From: Prunella strophiata
Lineage: Eukaryota > Chordata > Aves > Passeriformes > Prunellidae
Direction of reading: 5' to 3'
Assembly (NCBI GenBank): GCA_036583965.1
Contig: JAZBQD010000013.1
Coordinates: 8,445,763-8,509,762, forward strand
DNA: 64,000 bases
Shown here: positions 1 to 14,303 of the stretch, piece after piece
How the letters are laid out: each line of letters opens with the position of its first letter
Numbering within the stretch: the stretch's first letter is position 1
Position numbers and translations under genes: made by a program
Notes under the pieces: model-generated
Databases searched by the model: none
Told to the model about the DNA's origin: nothing
The model's input: only the letters and a program-made list of their open reading frames with translations

Positions 1-3000
1 TTTCCTCTGGACCTGTTATCAGTTTTCTCAACTGACAAGGACAGGCTGCTCACAGGAATGTGAGAGGCAGCACAGAAGCTCCCTGCAGCAAGGCTGGACC
101 TTCTGGGTGCAGCAGCTGAGATCTGTCCCTGTGTTGCAGCACTCCAAAGCAATGATTCCTTGTCTTTGTGTATTTCTAGGAAAGCAGAGAGACCAGTCTC
201 TCACATGAAAGCCTGCAGCCATTAGTGGCATGCAAGAAAAGCTCTCATTGGATCATGAGAAAGATTTCTTTTGTGTTTAATGCTTTCAAACACATTATTT
301 TTTTTTTCATTTATTTAAAAAAACCTCAACTGCTCTGCTAAGACATAATACTCACCCATATATATACTCCAGCACTTATAACCCCACAACTAAGGAAGAC
401 CTAAGGGCAAAATGATAAATTATTTGTAATCTGATATCTGATTTTTTTATTATTTCTTTCATTTTTTTTTCTTTTTTTTTCCTATGTGTTTCTGTGACCT
501 GAGCTCTCTGGTCCACAAATTCACAGAGCAATTTCCCAGAAATGCAGTTTAGCTGAAGCACTTGCCTGGGACTGAAGGTCTCTAGCCTGACAAATCAGAA
601 ATGCATTTCTGAGAAGTATTTAAGTATTTCAGTCCCCTAGACTGCTATGTCTCCCTTTCCCTTGTCTGTGTAAATGACAAGGCCTTAAAAGACCTAATTT
701 CTCATCATTATTTCTGTACTACTTTGATTTTTGTAGCAACTAATGCAGTAATGGTTATGCCCAGTTAAAGATCAGAAATGTACACAACTCAGCATTTGTC
801 ATTTGTCCCTTGTGAAATGCAACAAAACACATCATTAATAAAAGCAAATACCTGAATAAAAGCAAGAGAAAAAAGGCTGACCCTGTTTTTTTGAATTCCC
901 TGTCCATCACCATTGCTCTCCCCAGAGCTGTGTACAAATAATGAGAATTGTTCTGCTCATAAGCCAGGTTAACATTACCACTAATATTTCCCAGTAGAGG
1001 GTTTGGGGTTTACTGGTGCTCTGCAGTGTTGCAGGATACATTTGTGATGTCCATCCCAGCACTGGGAAGGCACTTGACCAGGACAGCAGCAGGCAGCAAG
1101 ATCATCCAGGACTGTGATGGCTGTGGTGCTTTCCCATGAGTCATGAATCCACAGTCAAATATTCCATGACTCATGCATTAACCTAACAAAACCCAGAGGG
1201 AAGAAAAGTTATTGGGTTATTGGTTGACAAGAGCCTTTTAAAATTAACATGACATAATAAGCAGGATACCAACATCCTCTGCCTCGTGAGAAACTTGTCA
1301 GGAAGAGTTTTATGCACTTACCTATTGCCAAGGGACCTCAGCTGGGGTTGTGTAATTAGGATGGGACACTTTTTGCAGCTTCAAGGCTTGAATAGCAACA
1401 TTAGTGTAATCTGGTTACAGAAAGCAGAACCACATGCAACAAGCTATTAATACCACTTGTATTTAATTGCAGTTCCCTTCCATTCTAGTGCAAATAAACA
1501 AAATCAGACAAATAAATGGAAACAAGAATGGAGCCATAAATGAACCACCAGATAAAATATGGTAAACAGGGTTATCTGTCTCCTCTTCTGCAAAAAGGTT
1601 ATGAACTTGCTTAACACTATAAAAAGAATGGTCTGACCCCACGGACAGGGCATGGAAGAGAGGGTTTGAGCACACATTTCCAAAGTCCTGAGTGCATTTG
1701 TGCTCCAATGAATTTCCTGGGAAGCTCTGGGCACCTTCTTCACTAGCAACAACATAATGAGAATTAAGTCATGCACAGACTTCTCTAACCCCTCTATGCC
1801 TCTGTCCCTCTGTAAAATAAGGTGAGTGGAAATGCAGGAGTAGAGAAATACAACAAATATTGTGGGACCAGTGATCAGCTGCAGTAACAGAGGTCATAGG
1901 AAAGCCTGGCATCATGCTAGTCAAAGGTATAAATTCTGAGGAGCACAAAGGAATTGGTACTGGAAAGCTTGTCCACTGTGGGACTTAGAGGAGATAGAAA
2001 AAGCCCCATAATTTTAATTTGGCATTCAATGTCAGCCTGACCCTTCCCCATATTCAGGACCCTAAAGGCCTGTTTGGGTTCTTTTGTGTAGACATAATAT
2101 TACAGACCTAAGCCTGGGGAGCAATGTAGTACATTTTCCATTCAAAGCATAACAGTCAGTTTGGTTTAGATAAGATATTGTATCATTTCAACAATACTGA
2201 TTGTATGTTTAAGATTTTCTCTTTCAGAAGCTATATATGATGCATAAAGAGAGAAAACCAAAAAGCAAAAGAACAGAGTTTAAATGGCAGCTAGGGGTAG
2301 GAGAGGAACACTGAAAATATTTGTTTTAAGAAAACTTGTTTATTTTTAGTGACATTGTCCTGTGGCTCACAAGACTAGGCTTTAAGTTAACTTGTTTAGA
2401 TTTCAGGTTTTACATTGAGAATCATATTTTTCTGTCAACAGTCCTAATTTTTCAAACTAAAATATCTTTCATTAAAAACTCCAAGTGCTTCCTCATCCTC
2501 AGGCTGTATGTTTTCAGACCTTACTCAACCATTTTCAATTTACTAGTAGCACCCATATGGGAGCTTGGGGCCTCTCTCAGCCAGATGAAACAATTCTAAT
2601 TACACTGACTTGAACCAGCAGAGGAGCTGGCTAATGCCAGCCAACATACTTAGGAGGAGAATCAACTTGAAAGACATGTGTAACATCAATTTAATGTGTC
2701 ACAGGACATGAAATGGAGGCCATGATAAAGAAGTAATCTGCTGATACCTGTGTGAGCACAGGCTGTTGTGTAAAGCACAGAAGAGCTGTCCCCTGTGACT
2801 GTGACACAGAAAAAGCCACTGGACAAGGGACAGGAACAGCCATAGCAAGGTGCACACTCATTCCCTGTCACACCTGCATGTTCATTCTGGTCATCCCAGG
2901 TGAGGGAGAACTGGGAGGAACAGGCCTTGGGAGATGGGAGGTTTCGTTTTTTCTGGCAGTGAGCTTCAGAGGAAGGTTTCTCACATTTAAATAGGATGCC

Positions 3001-5253
3001 CCAAGAGCACTCAAAGAAATTCATATAAGAAGAGAAAATATACCAGAAACAATGGAAACACAAACACTGCCAGGCACTGCATGTCAGCTCTGTCACTGAG
3101 GATGAGAACTGCCACCCACAGACCCACCCACATCGAGCCAACCTGCCTAATTTGATCAGAGAAATTCTTGTGGTTGGATTCCTTTAGAAAGAGTATTCAC
3201 AAATAGGTCCTGGAGCAAATTATATCATTTTAACAACATAAGTGTGCTCTTATCTGAATCATAGAGGGTCTGCTGTTACACAGCAAATCAAATGTGCCCC
3301 GTGTCATCCTTTGGCCAGTTCCCCATGAGGCACAGCTGTCTGCATCACCCAGGAAATGTCCTGCCTGGCCCTGGCCAGCTGCTTGCCATGGGCATGTGAG
3401 GGCATCACTGCAGCACGAGTTACTGAGCATCCCAGCTGGCAGCTCCTGAGCAGCACACCACAGCCCAGATTCCAGCTCCTCCAGCTGCTCAGAGCAGGGC
3501 TGGGCTGTTTCCATACAAATGCTCCTCACTGGAGTGCCACAGGTTGAAAGTGGGAATGAAGAGCCATTGGGCTGGTGGGCAAGCCTGCCAGAATCCCTGC
3601 CTGATGGCTTATCAGATGAGAGGGGAGATGAAAAGTTTCAGGAGAATGTAAGTAATGAGAATGTGCTTCAGATTCACAAGGAGCAATGATTTCAGGCACT
3701 GTTAAACCTATTCTGTAGCTACATAAAGTGACCAGCTTATACATTGCTGGCTTACATACCATCTGCTTTTTTTTTTTTTTAATTATCCAAAAAGAAAACA
3801 AACTCAAGGCCTCTTTGCTGTTTACCCTCTAATTTCATTAAAGAGTAATACCCCTTATCATGTACTTGGCTGTAACAGGTTTGTATTTTCCAGAAAATTT
3901 CCAACAGAATTCCTTGGACTGATTGCAAGAACTGTTATCAATCAACTGATTTTAAATAGTGATGCCCACATAGCCTTGGCAAAGGGTTTGAGACCTACAT
4001 TTCATTTATCTTGAAAAAGAAATATGTTTAGCAAAATTCTCTCCTTGTACACTTGACCTCTCCCAGCTGCCAGTAATGAAGACTCAAGGGCAGTAAAGAA
4101 TTTATCCCTCTGCTACCCACCCCTCAAAGGTGTCAGTCAGTGAAGGTTAGGGTCAGGCTGTGGTAATAAATTGAATTTAGGCAGGTCTAATGTGGACTAT
4201 ATAGATTCTCTCCACCTTCTACTCTCTGCCTGGAACACCCACATACTTTATTACAGCCCAGGTAGGCGTAACTCTCAAGTGCCAGCCTGAGCCCAGAAGC
4301 AAAACAGGACAGAGCACTTAGTGAAACAGGCTGCTGGGAGGTTCCTCAGCTCTTATGTGATCTCAGAAGTGACCTAAGAAGGAAGGAGCTTAAAGAGTCT
4401 GCCAAAATGGATCCTTCTTGGAAACAGCAGCTGAAGCAGACTCAAACAGTGCTTTTTTCTCTGCTTTGTGTAATGAATAGGATAAAAAAGGAAGCCAGAA
4501 AGATTTCTGATATTATTCTTTTCTCATATTAGGTTTTTTTTCTGAAGCTCCTGTCACTTTTGATAGCTTTTCAGTTGCCCAAAGTAGATATGATTTAACT
4601 TGATGTTATAATATTAGTACTGTCTGCTGTGTAAAATGAAACACTAAAGATATCATCCAAAGAGAAGGTAATTACAGGGAGTATTTATGTTTAAAGAGTC
4701 AATCCTTAAGGTTTCAGGGTTAATTAAATTCCTGATAAGAAACTTCTGAGTGAGCAAACTTATGGTGGCACTCGCAGGTAACACCAAATTTACTTGAGAG
4801 AGCAAACAGAATTTGTCTGGCATGTTGTTATGTAAAATCCCATAAGGCTGGATTATGCCTTTCCTTCCTTTATCCCAAATTTTGAACAGGCCCAGTAGCA
4901 CCAGACCAGCTTGTGTCCTGAGCTAGCCCACACCTGGAGCTGTCTCACCATTCTGTTCCTGGGTTTACCATCAGGAATCAATTTGTTAGCAAACATCTTC
5001 ATCCCCTTGGTCAGCTCAGACAAAAAGAGGTTGAGTCCCAAGGAAACTCAGGCCTCCACATGGCTTTAAGCTTGGAATTTAGCAGAGGAAAGCAGCTCTG
5101 AAATATTTGTGTGCAGACTGAAAGCTTGTGTCCCAGGCTCTGGGACAGAAATCACCAACAGAGCTCAGAGTGAAAATGCTGTTCTGCATGAAACTGCACA
5201 CAGAGACCAGGCACTTCTCATCTGACACAGGGAAGGTCTGATGATTTTTCTCA

Positions 5254-5332
5254 GGTTTTTTTTTTTGTGGTTGATTTGTTTGTGGGTTTTTGGTTTTGGT
5301 GGTTTTTTTTGGTTTTTTTGGTTTTTTTTTAA
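5254..5332. repeat. T/G-rich simple sequence
   Basis: Low-complexity stretch made of T runs of 5 to 13 separated by GG or GTGG. It resembles a decayed poly-T tract; no element body is visible beside it. Confidence 0.7.
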
Positions 5333-8300
5333 GGCCATATTTCAATCACACTCAGCCATTTTCCCTCAAGTTAAAATCCAACTGTTAATTGTAGGTGTTT
5401 CATCTTGGTGAGGTTGTGAAGCTGGAGCCAGCTTCAGTGGAAATCCCACACAGCACACAAAGACTCTGCTGCAGTCTGTCATTTATCGCCTGAATGGAAA
5501 GAGTAACAGCCCAACACAAATATTTGGACTTCTCTTTGTTCCTGGCAGGGCTCTTGAAACACACACACGAGCAAGATTGCCTTTGGTTTTGTGAGGATGG
5601 GAGAAGCAAAAGAGGGACAGGGCTGGGTATGAGCCAAATGAGCACACAGGAGAGGCAGAGGCTGCTCCCAGGGCTGTGCCCAGGTGTGCAGGGCTGGAGC
5701 ACCAGCACAGGGAGTTTTATCACAGCAGGATGAGTGGATTCCTGGAGCCTTATCAGGGTGTACATCAAGGATGGTTGTTGATTATGAAGAACAGCACAGG
5801 GCAGAATCTCCCACGGGTAAATCCTCTGTCTGTGGGGCTGTGAGCACAACTGAACCAACCATCAAAAGATATAGATCTTTTGCTCCAGATCTGAGCAAAA
5901 ATCCACACCTGGACCTTCTTCAAAACTGCTCCAGCCTTGTTACATCCCATTTGACCAGAGCAAACTTTAACCAGATAAACAGCATCTTCAAAACAACAGC
6001 ATTTTCTTGTCCTTGTCTCAGAGCAAGGGCAGAACCACTGGAAAGCTCAGCAATTCTGGCTGCACAACCTCACAGTTACAACGTCCTACCACTTCCACAT
6101 CTGCTGCAAGTCCTGTGGTAGGGCCAGCTTGTCTCTGGAAGCAGTTACAGAGTGCTCACCTCGTGTTTGGTGCTCTGGAAACTCATGCAAGGTGTTGCCC
6201 CACCCTCAGAAAGCACAGGGGCAGGAGATCAGAGCCCTCCACCGCCCGCAGAGCAGGAGGCCACGAGCAGACCTGGTTTCACTGATAACAACAGCACAAT
6301 TTACACAGCCCCTGGAAAAACAAACGGTCTGCTGGTTGATATGCCTGATTCCTTGGCTCATGGCCCAAGGAGGGAAGTTTGGGAGCACTGAGGAAAGGAT
6401 TCAGAAGACAGGCCTTGAGTCAAACACCCACCACAGAAGTTTGTGACCAGGATCTGTATCTGCACCAGGACTGAGCTGAGGAGCTCCTGGGAAGGCACTG
6501 TGTCCCCAGCTGGCTGCTGCTCCATTTCCCCTCCTGGTGCTGGATTTCATCAGCAATCACAAGGGGCTGCTTGTCTCCAGTTTGGAATATGAGTCCTTAG
6601 TGACATAACTGGTAATGCATATAAAAGGCAAGATTAGAATTAACTTCTAATATTTCTCCTACTGTTCACCCTGCCCTAATCCAGCATGGTTTGCCAAATA
6701 CTAAACAATACTAACTACTGCATTCAGGCCTTTCTTCTGACATTAAAAAAAATTGAATCTGCTCTGCAACCATGGTTTCAAGAAGTAAGAAGTGAAGGAA
6801 AAAGTCCAATAGCAGCACTCTCTTTGCTGTTCTGTGCATAGCAATGGGCTCAACCAGACACAGCAGCTACACAAACTGTTCTGCTGCAGTGCTGGGAACA
6901 CCCAAAATATCTGTCTTCAGAAATTCAGTGCTATGTTGGGTATTCCTAATCCATGTTAGAATTATTCCTTAACATTTACCATAGCTCTTCACATCCCTCT
7001 GTGCCAGCATGCTTCAGAGCTGGGTTCAGGCAGGGTGACTGCAGGCACAGAACAATGCAGCACTTTCTCTCTGCAATCTTCCACTCAGGTACAGCCCCAG
7101 AGCTCTCCTGGGCACACCTGCCTGGCCCAGCCCAAACACACCTGAGATAGTGTGGGCAGGAGCTCACTCAGCTCTGCCTGGCAGTGCAGCCTGCTGGCAG
7201 CTCTCTGCTTGTTCACCCACAGAGACACAGACAAGCAAGTGGGGAGCAGAGTGGAAGTAAAACTCAGCACTTGTTTTGCAAGGCTCAGGACAGCATTAGA
7301 GCCCTTCCCATGCTCTGGGAGCAAAGCAGCAGGGATGCTTCTTCAGAGCTGGTAAAGCAGCCCCTGCAGGTGTTCATCAAGCCCGTTTCTTGGCAGCCTC
7401 CTGCAGGGACCAAAGAAAACAGGAATTGCTGAAGGATCAGCATCTCTTGGCAGGCACTTCCCAAGTCAGCCTGTACCAGTCTTCAGACAGCCATGGAAGG
7501 AGAGACATTGCCCAAATGGCTTTGCCCAGGGTCTGCAGACGGTGCCAGCTCACACCTGCAGCCACCTCATCCTGCCCATGCCAAAGGCTCTGGTAGGAGA
7601 AGACAAAGCACAGAGCTCTGAGCTCACTGCAACATGGAGGGAAGGACACTTGCACCAGCTCCCAGCAGGGTGGACAGCAGCAAACAAACAGACAGATGGC
7701 CTTTGGCAGCATGTTAAACAGCATTTCAGTTTCCTAACAAGAAACAGCTCCTGCTGTGGGTGCTGGAGCAGCACTGGGATCCATCCCCCTCTGCACCAAA
7801 CAGTGACACCAGGCCTGCTGCACATCTCAGCAGGGCAGTGACAGATGAGTGGCTGTGACAGAGCCCAAGTTCTTCCATCACGTCACTGCTACCTTGTGTG
7901 ACCCAGGGGGTAGGAATAACAGCCAGGCTCCACTACATCATCCTGCCAGAATGAAACTATTTAGAGACAGGTTCCAAGGGCAGCCATGAGCTTGCTTCCC
8001 TGGCAGGCTCACTGGGTAAAGAACTTTGAGAGGCAGGGCCCATCTATACCCCTGAAGGAGGTGAAGGCCAGCAGGGACATGACTTCCTTCATTCCTATAA
8101 ATGCAGGAGGTGCCAAATGTTTGTAATGTGCTTTGTGGAGCAGGATTAGCATGGGTCCTGCAAAGCTCTACTCGCCTGAGCACAGATTTTGCTTGGAGGG
8201 TTTCTAATCTGACTTGTTTATCCTGGTTGTGTGTGATAATGAAGGTGTTCCAGAGCCAAGAGAGATGAAGGAAGTGCATTCCTGATGAGCTGCTCCCTCT

Positions 8301-9280
8301 ATTCCAGTAGAGGACTCAACAGCCTACACAAGGCATTCTTTTGTGTGAGGGCTGGGGCTAGGCTTAGGCTTGAGAGAGTCTAAGAGCCTAGAGCTCCAGG
8401 AGCCCTGGCACTGGGAAAGCCATGCCAGGGCCATCCCAGCAGGGCCCCAGCATTGCTGTTCCTCCATCTTTCAGGTCTGAATTTCAGCCCAGCACTGATG
8501 ATGGGCTTAGTCTGAGGACAGTCCCCTAGGCTGAGGTGAGACTGCTGTGAGTGTTTGCTCGAGCAGTCCAGGGAACATGGAGCTGGGAGTTCCAGGCAAT
8601 AACAGGACCAATGTCTTAGGTCTGTTTAGTTTGTGGCTGTGAGAACTGGGATTTAGGATGGAAAGGTGTTGTTGGGAACAAAGGATGGAGTAAATCTGCT
8701 CTCTGTGCAGTGAAGGACTGAGGAGCAGGGAAAGGGAATATTTATAAACTATATTAATATTTCACTCATATTTTATTTGGGGAGAGCAGTGATGTCCATG
8801 TTGTCCTACAGAACTTCTTCAGTTATGGGTCAGAGAGAGAGAAGGGAAACTACTTTTTATTTTCTTTTCCAGACAGAAGTGGGACATCATCTTGCCCCTC
8901 CCTAAAGCGCTCCAGGCACACGGGAGTTGCTCAGTGCTGGCCCAGTTCTCTGAGAGATAACAACATCTGAGAGTGTTACTAACAACACTATTGTCTCTTG
9001 ATTGCAAGGATTCACTCCTACAGACCCAGACTGATGAGACAAAAAGGGACTTTCTCCATACGGGTTTATCCAAAGAAACACTTTCATCTCCCTTGCTTTC
9101 AGAGCCCAGCTCCAGCCTGCAGTTTCTTGTTCCCGTGCATGTGTGATGGTTTGCAGTCACTGAGCACGAACATCCCTTGCAAGCCCTGCCCAGGGCTCAT
9201 TTCTGCTTTGCAGTGGCGCTGTGAGTCACCAGGTGCCACCCGCGAGTCGTTTCAGTCACTGCTCATGTGCCCGCCGCTCA

Positions 9281-9530
9281 GATTCCACCCACAGAATTCA
9301 ATTCATCCGAGCATTGCTCCCGGACAAAAGCTGCCAGGACAGAGAGGACTTGGGGACCTTCTCCTCCCCAGGACAGCCTGTCACCTGCACCTGAGACACT
9401 GGGGCTACGTGCTTTCCTTCCTGTGGAAAAAAAGCTGGCATTGCTGTCATTCTCTCTCTGGATCCCATTTGGAATTTCAATTCCACCTCCAAAATTGCAT
9501 ATATCCAAGGACTGCTCCCACACAAGAGAC
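9281..9530. repeat. Diverged direct duplication of about 50 bp
   Basis: Segments near 9284-9333 and 9479-9530 share an order of short words: TTCCACC, then AATT followed by ATCC, then GCTCCC and ACAAAAG/ACAAGAG. By eye they agree at roughly 60-65 percent. They lie about 196 bp apart in the same orientation. The origin is unknown; an old repeat-family fragment is possible. Confidence 0.35.
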
Positions 9531-9577
9531 GTGGTGCTGGGGAACAGGCAGAAGTGCCCTGAAATGGAGGGAAATCC

Positions 9578-9650
9578 CCTCATTTAAGCCCTTAAAATGA
9601 TGCAAAAGGGTGAGTTTCCTTCAATTTAACCCCTTAAAATGAGGGGAAAT
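9578..9650. repeat. Short direct repeat around CCTTAAAATGA
   Basis: Two near-identical copies, TTTAAGCCCTTAAAATGA and TTTAACCCCTTAAAATGA, lie about 43 bp apart, with GAGGGGAAATGAGGGG after the second. No gene overlaps. Confidence 0.5.
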
Positions 9651-10143
9651 GAGGGGTCTGCCTTCACTTAAATCAATCATCATGCTGTCACATACAGTGC
9701 AGTAAGCATGCTTCCTTAATATCTCATTATCTTCTGAACAAAACTGTACTGTCAGCATGTATTCTTTATCATGCTTCTAAGTGATAACAGGTTTTAGTTC
9801 CTCCAGCAAAATTAAAGCATAGAACTTTTGCCAATGACCCCATGGCCTTGAGCTTTGAAGCAGAAATGCTTGTAAAACAATAAACATCTACCCCCCTTTC
9901 AGAAAAACTTGACTGTTAATGTGAAGGAGTTCCAGTGACTATCTCCCCTTCTACCTTTTCCTGGATTGGAGATGACCTCTGAAATGGAGCATTTCATTCA
10001 ATTTGTTTTGCTTCAGTAATTTACAACAAACCTTTGAACAGCAGGAATCTTGTTTATTTCTGGACACCGTTTCCATTAAAGGCTTTTCCCAGACTAGCAC
10101 GAAGACTACCACAATCAGCCATCCTGAATCATCTGGACAAAAT

Positions 10144-10210
10144 ATGAAATTCATTGGCTTAGATGTTTCTTTCTTCATTCTCTTCACCTTCACTGCTCTT
10201 TGGAATGCAG
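10144..10210 (+). CDS. SUSD2: SUSD2 exon 1: start and signal peptide
   Basis: The ATG at 10144 is followed by a hydrophobic run with a [11 protein letters not shown] core, typical of a secretory signal. The exon ends in phase 1 at a GTAAGT donor. The upstream frame stays open to an ATG at 10003, so a 47-residue N-terminal extension cannot be excluded but would bury the signal. Confidence 0.85.
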
Positions 10211-13200
10211 GTAAGTGATTTTCAAACATTTTGCTGCTTTTAACTGCAAACTTTTTTGACTTCTCTACTTCAGAACATGCACTTAGGTAAGAAAATTTTG
10301 ATACCATCTTTACAAGCTAAAGCAAAGGCACACAGGCCAGCTTTTACCTGTATGGTTTCATTTTCAATCCCTTCCTCTATAATTTTCAGCAGGTCAGTGG
10401 ATCTCCTCTGAAAGTAAACAGACAGTCTGGAGAATACAGTAAATATATTTAAAGACAGAGAAAAAACTTTCTAGCTTCCCATACTGAACAATGGGAATTT
10501 TCCCATGCTTGTTCTTCACCACCCACCTTGATCCCTGCCTTTCTTTTTGCTTGTGTCCTCCCAAATAATCAATCCTTCCTTAGTTACTTTTTTTATAATT
10601 GGTTCCAATTTTGCAAGATCCATGTTCAAATTTAGAATTTCTGATATTTACCTAGATCATCTCAGCATTGCATGGTCTTCTTGATATAGCTCCCAAGCAG
10701 TGTTATCCTTGCAAGATTTCCTCTTCCCAAAAGTTCCTCAGTGCTCCCAGCTGTCTCTGCAGCTTGTCCATCTCAATTAACTCCCCCTTAACTGTTTGTG
10801 AAATCCAGGCTGTTCTTGACAAGTGTTACTGTAATGTCTGTCTTCTTCTCACTGTTTTATTTGTTGGGTAGTTTCCCATGTGATGTCCAGTAATTACTGA
10901 CAGTCTGTAAACCAAGAGCCTACTCACCTGTACTGTGTACCCAGGGCTCCTAACACCTGCCTTGTTAAGGACAGACTCAAATGAAATGCACAAAACAAAG
11001 ACATTTCAGTAGCTCTTAAAAAACTTGTGTTGGAGCCCTTTCATTGCTGATGTTAACTTTCCAGGAGCACTGGCCTTCCTTTCTTACTGACTCCCACACA
11101 AGGTTCATGGTGGGGGACCCCTGCTCTGCTATGTTTAAGACTTATTCTCAAAAATAAATGTAATTAGTGACACTCACTGAGGGGCTACTCTGGAGATTTA
11201 TCTGTCTATTACATGCAAAAATACCCATGGAATTCATGAAATGATGTAGTGGCTGGGAGGTAAATAAGTGTATTTTGCTATTCAAAATGGAGAAACCTTA
11301 AAATGCAGGTGATTACAACCTTCACCTAAATACATTCCTAAACTACCATAACCAGCCTATTTTATTTATTACAGCAGTCCTTTGGATGATGTACTTGTGC
11401 TTCAGAGAACATCTAGAAGAGTTCAAGTAACATTCCTGACTCTTTTTTTCTTCCTTTAACAAGGAGCTCAAGACTCTTGTGCACAGCGATGTGGGGAGCT
11501 GCTTGGTACCTGTTCTTGCCAGGTGACATGCCAGTCCTTGGGAACATGCTGTCCTGATTATAAAGAATTTTGTCTTCAAATTTCTCCATACTCAGGATCT
11601 CTTATGGGAGGCAAAGACTTTTTGATTAACAACACAGGTCTTGATGCCTCTTCTGTGATAAAATGCAGGTGGGTCATGATTTTATATTCCTCTGCCAAAG
11701 GGAGGCAAAACTTTATAATCTCACTCTCCAACAATAGGCAATTATCACAAAACAAGACCAGTCTATACAGGAGTGAAAACTTTGTAAAGTTGTTAGAATC
11801 CTGAAATGTACAAAAGTTCTGCTCACCCTCAAGGATACCTGTTGACTGTAGTTTCTACACAGGATTGTTTCCTTTAGGTTGAGCTTATTGTGTGGTACAA
11901 TCCTGACTCTGCTCATCCTTCACTTAACATATTAAAACAGTGATTCTTTGAAAAGAGTCTCCTTTCAGGGCACTTGATTGTCAATATTTCTTTAGCATTT
12001 CCCTTTGTGGGAAAGAAGTATTAATTTCTTAATCTGAATGAGAAAGCAGCAAGACAGAAATGTAGGTAGGACACCTGATGTTTTTCCTGTAAAAGAAAGC
12101 TGTGGATCCTAAATGTTTCAGCCTGTATCACACTTAGGTGCGTGTGGCATGTGCAATACATACATTACACTGAATTTTGATGACCCAGATGTGGTGCTGT
12201 TATTTCCACAGAAGGTTCTGACTGAGATTTTGGAGTCTTTCCCATCTGGGTAGCAGTACCTGTAAAGGTTTTCAGTTTTTTTATTTGGAAAACCTTTGAC
12301 CAAGGCATTCATTCTGTAAAACACAACAGTGTGCTTCAAAGTACCTGCAGAGTTACATAATTATAGCCAAGGCAAACTCCAGTGCAGAAAAGCAAAGGTA
12401 CTATTTCCTGGCAGGCCCCAGCTCCCTCTGATCCTTGGAGTAGATATGCAGTCCCCATATATCAGTCTTGAAGAGTCACAGGTGGGGTTATACTCTAGGA
12501 CTCTGGGCAAGAGCCCTAACTGGAATCAAATGGTTAAATAACAAGCAGTGCCTTCTGAGTTAACCTTTGCAACTGAAATTCTAGAACAGCATGAAATTAC
12601 TTTCATTGCCCTCAGGGGACTTACCAGGGAAAAAAAAACAAAAAACCAACAAATCAGAAATTTGCAGTAACTGCATCATGGTCATTGTTGGCCACCCTGT
12701 AATCCTACCAATGCTATAACATTATTTTCCTCTTCCTGTTGCCCCTTTGTTGCTAATTTATCATGTCTCCCTCCCCCAGTAACTAAATAGTAAATTGAAG
12801 GTTTTTGGATTGCTGTATATTTGTGCAGTTCACAGCAGAATTCACATTGATGTAATGAGCAGATTTTTCCAGTTTATATTCCCTGCTACAAAGCAAAACA
12901 GCCCCAGACTTGAAATGATCCACACATGACACAAGGTTGCTCGTTGAAGCACATTCAGAATTTTCCTTCTATCTGTGGTGACACTGAAAAGTGTTTTCAA
13001 CATCTACAGGTTCAAGAAGCAAATCATAACCAGTGGCTATATTGACAAGGATGGAAAAGCCCACTGCATCTCCCCATTGCTTTATGAGACTGGTTTCATC
13101 CCTTTTGAACTTTCTACAGATGCTGGGTCAACGTTTCCCTACTCTGGAACTTGGTTATCAGGTTACTTAAATCTACAGCATCTCTCTTCTTGCTACATTT

Positions 13201-14265
13201 TTCCTCCATGCATGCAAGATTATATAAATCTTTTCCTTTTGATCAGTTTTATTCTTCTTTAACAGGCCTCAGAAAAGGAAGCCTCACTGGCCTTATCTTA
13301 ATTCATCTTTTGAGAGATGAACTTTCATAGCAATTGAATAGCAACAGCAGCATTAACTGATAAAAAGTCCTGCTTAAAAATGAGTTTGACCAAAGCACTT
13401 CCCACTTCATCCCTACTTCTATCCCTTTTTGTCCCCTCTTCAAATAATTGCATTGTGGTGTTGCAATCTAAGGATTTCAAGTATTAGTAATGGTTGCATT
13501 CTCTCAGCTTCAGCTTATTCTTTTCATGTCATGCATCCTGTGCTGTGTAAAACATACCCAGGGGAAATCCTGCTAAATCTTAAATAATATAGTAGCACTT
13601 TCTCAGGACTATGCAAAGCCAAAATGTCATTAGCTCTCTTTCTCTGCTCTGCAATGCAGTACATCACAACAAAGTTTCAGATAAAGAAAAATGCACCTTG
13701 GTAAATGAGACAAAATGGCAATACTATGGCACCCCCAACACTGGTGGAAACTTAACTCTTACCTGGACAAAGCAGACACTTGCAGCAACCCATGTCAACA
13801 TAGAAGTCTGGGGATACCATGAAACAGGTAAAGTGACCCTTTTCCTACAAGCATTTATCCCACACATAACTCATGTGCAGAGCTCTGCACAGCTTGTGAT
13901 TGCTTTCACTGAGACCTGCAAGTCTAAATAACTAATTTCTCTGCAAGTATAAATAACTGATGACAATAATGTCAACTTTTCCTCTGCATGTACATATGGG
14001 TGGAGACATCTAATTTCAATCTTGTAGCAATTGTTCTTTTCTATCATCCAGAACCCTTTTCTTCCTCTGTCTGACAGGTGACAGTTATTCAGAAAACTGG
14101 ATGGCTGAATGGAAATATCTTTATACTTTGGCAAGACAAATCCCCAATGCAGGGAAATATTCTTTCATTCCTGTACCTGCCGAAGGAAATTACAGTACAT
14201 GGGACTTTGGAATTTTGAGAATTATACCCAGCAACTATTTTGATGGGCAGAGGCAAGTGCATCAC

Positions 14266-14303
<38 letters not shown>

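Larger units (their letters stand above)
1..10143. other. Left intergenic region, no supported gene
   Basis: I see no exon set with recognisable protein similarity on either strand. Reading frames of 100-200 codons occur (for example 5400-5858 minus and 8998-9600 plus), but they are compositionally ordinary, lack domain motifs and overlap each other in several frames. The stretch from about 7,000 to 9,600 is somewhat richer in G+C than its surroundings. The SUSD2 promoter must lie towards the right end, but I cannot point to a TATA box or CpG island there. Confidence 0.6.

Noticed and set aside
2686..3141. A 151-codon minus-strand frame with many cysteines
   Set aside because: The cysteine spacing matches no domain, and there is no splice or promoter evidence.
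5400..6121. Overlapping frames of 145-152 codons on opposite strands
   Set aside because: Chance frames in ordinary DNA; neither shows a recognisable motif or exon boundary pattern.
8998..9600. A 200-codon plus-strand frame upstream of SUSD2
   Set aside because: No domain, signal peptide or splice context, and it overlaps other frames of similar length. It contains the diverged 50-bp duplication, which suggests repeat-derived sequence.
10003..10143. Earlier in-frame start for SUSD2
   Set aside because: It would put 47 polar residues before the hydrophobic signal core. The ATG at 10144 starts directly at the signal peptide, as in mammalian SUSD2.
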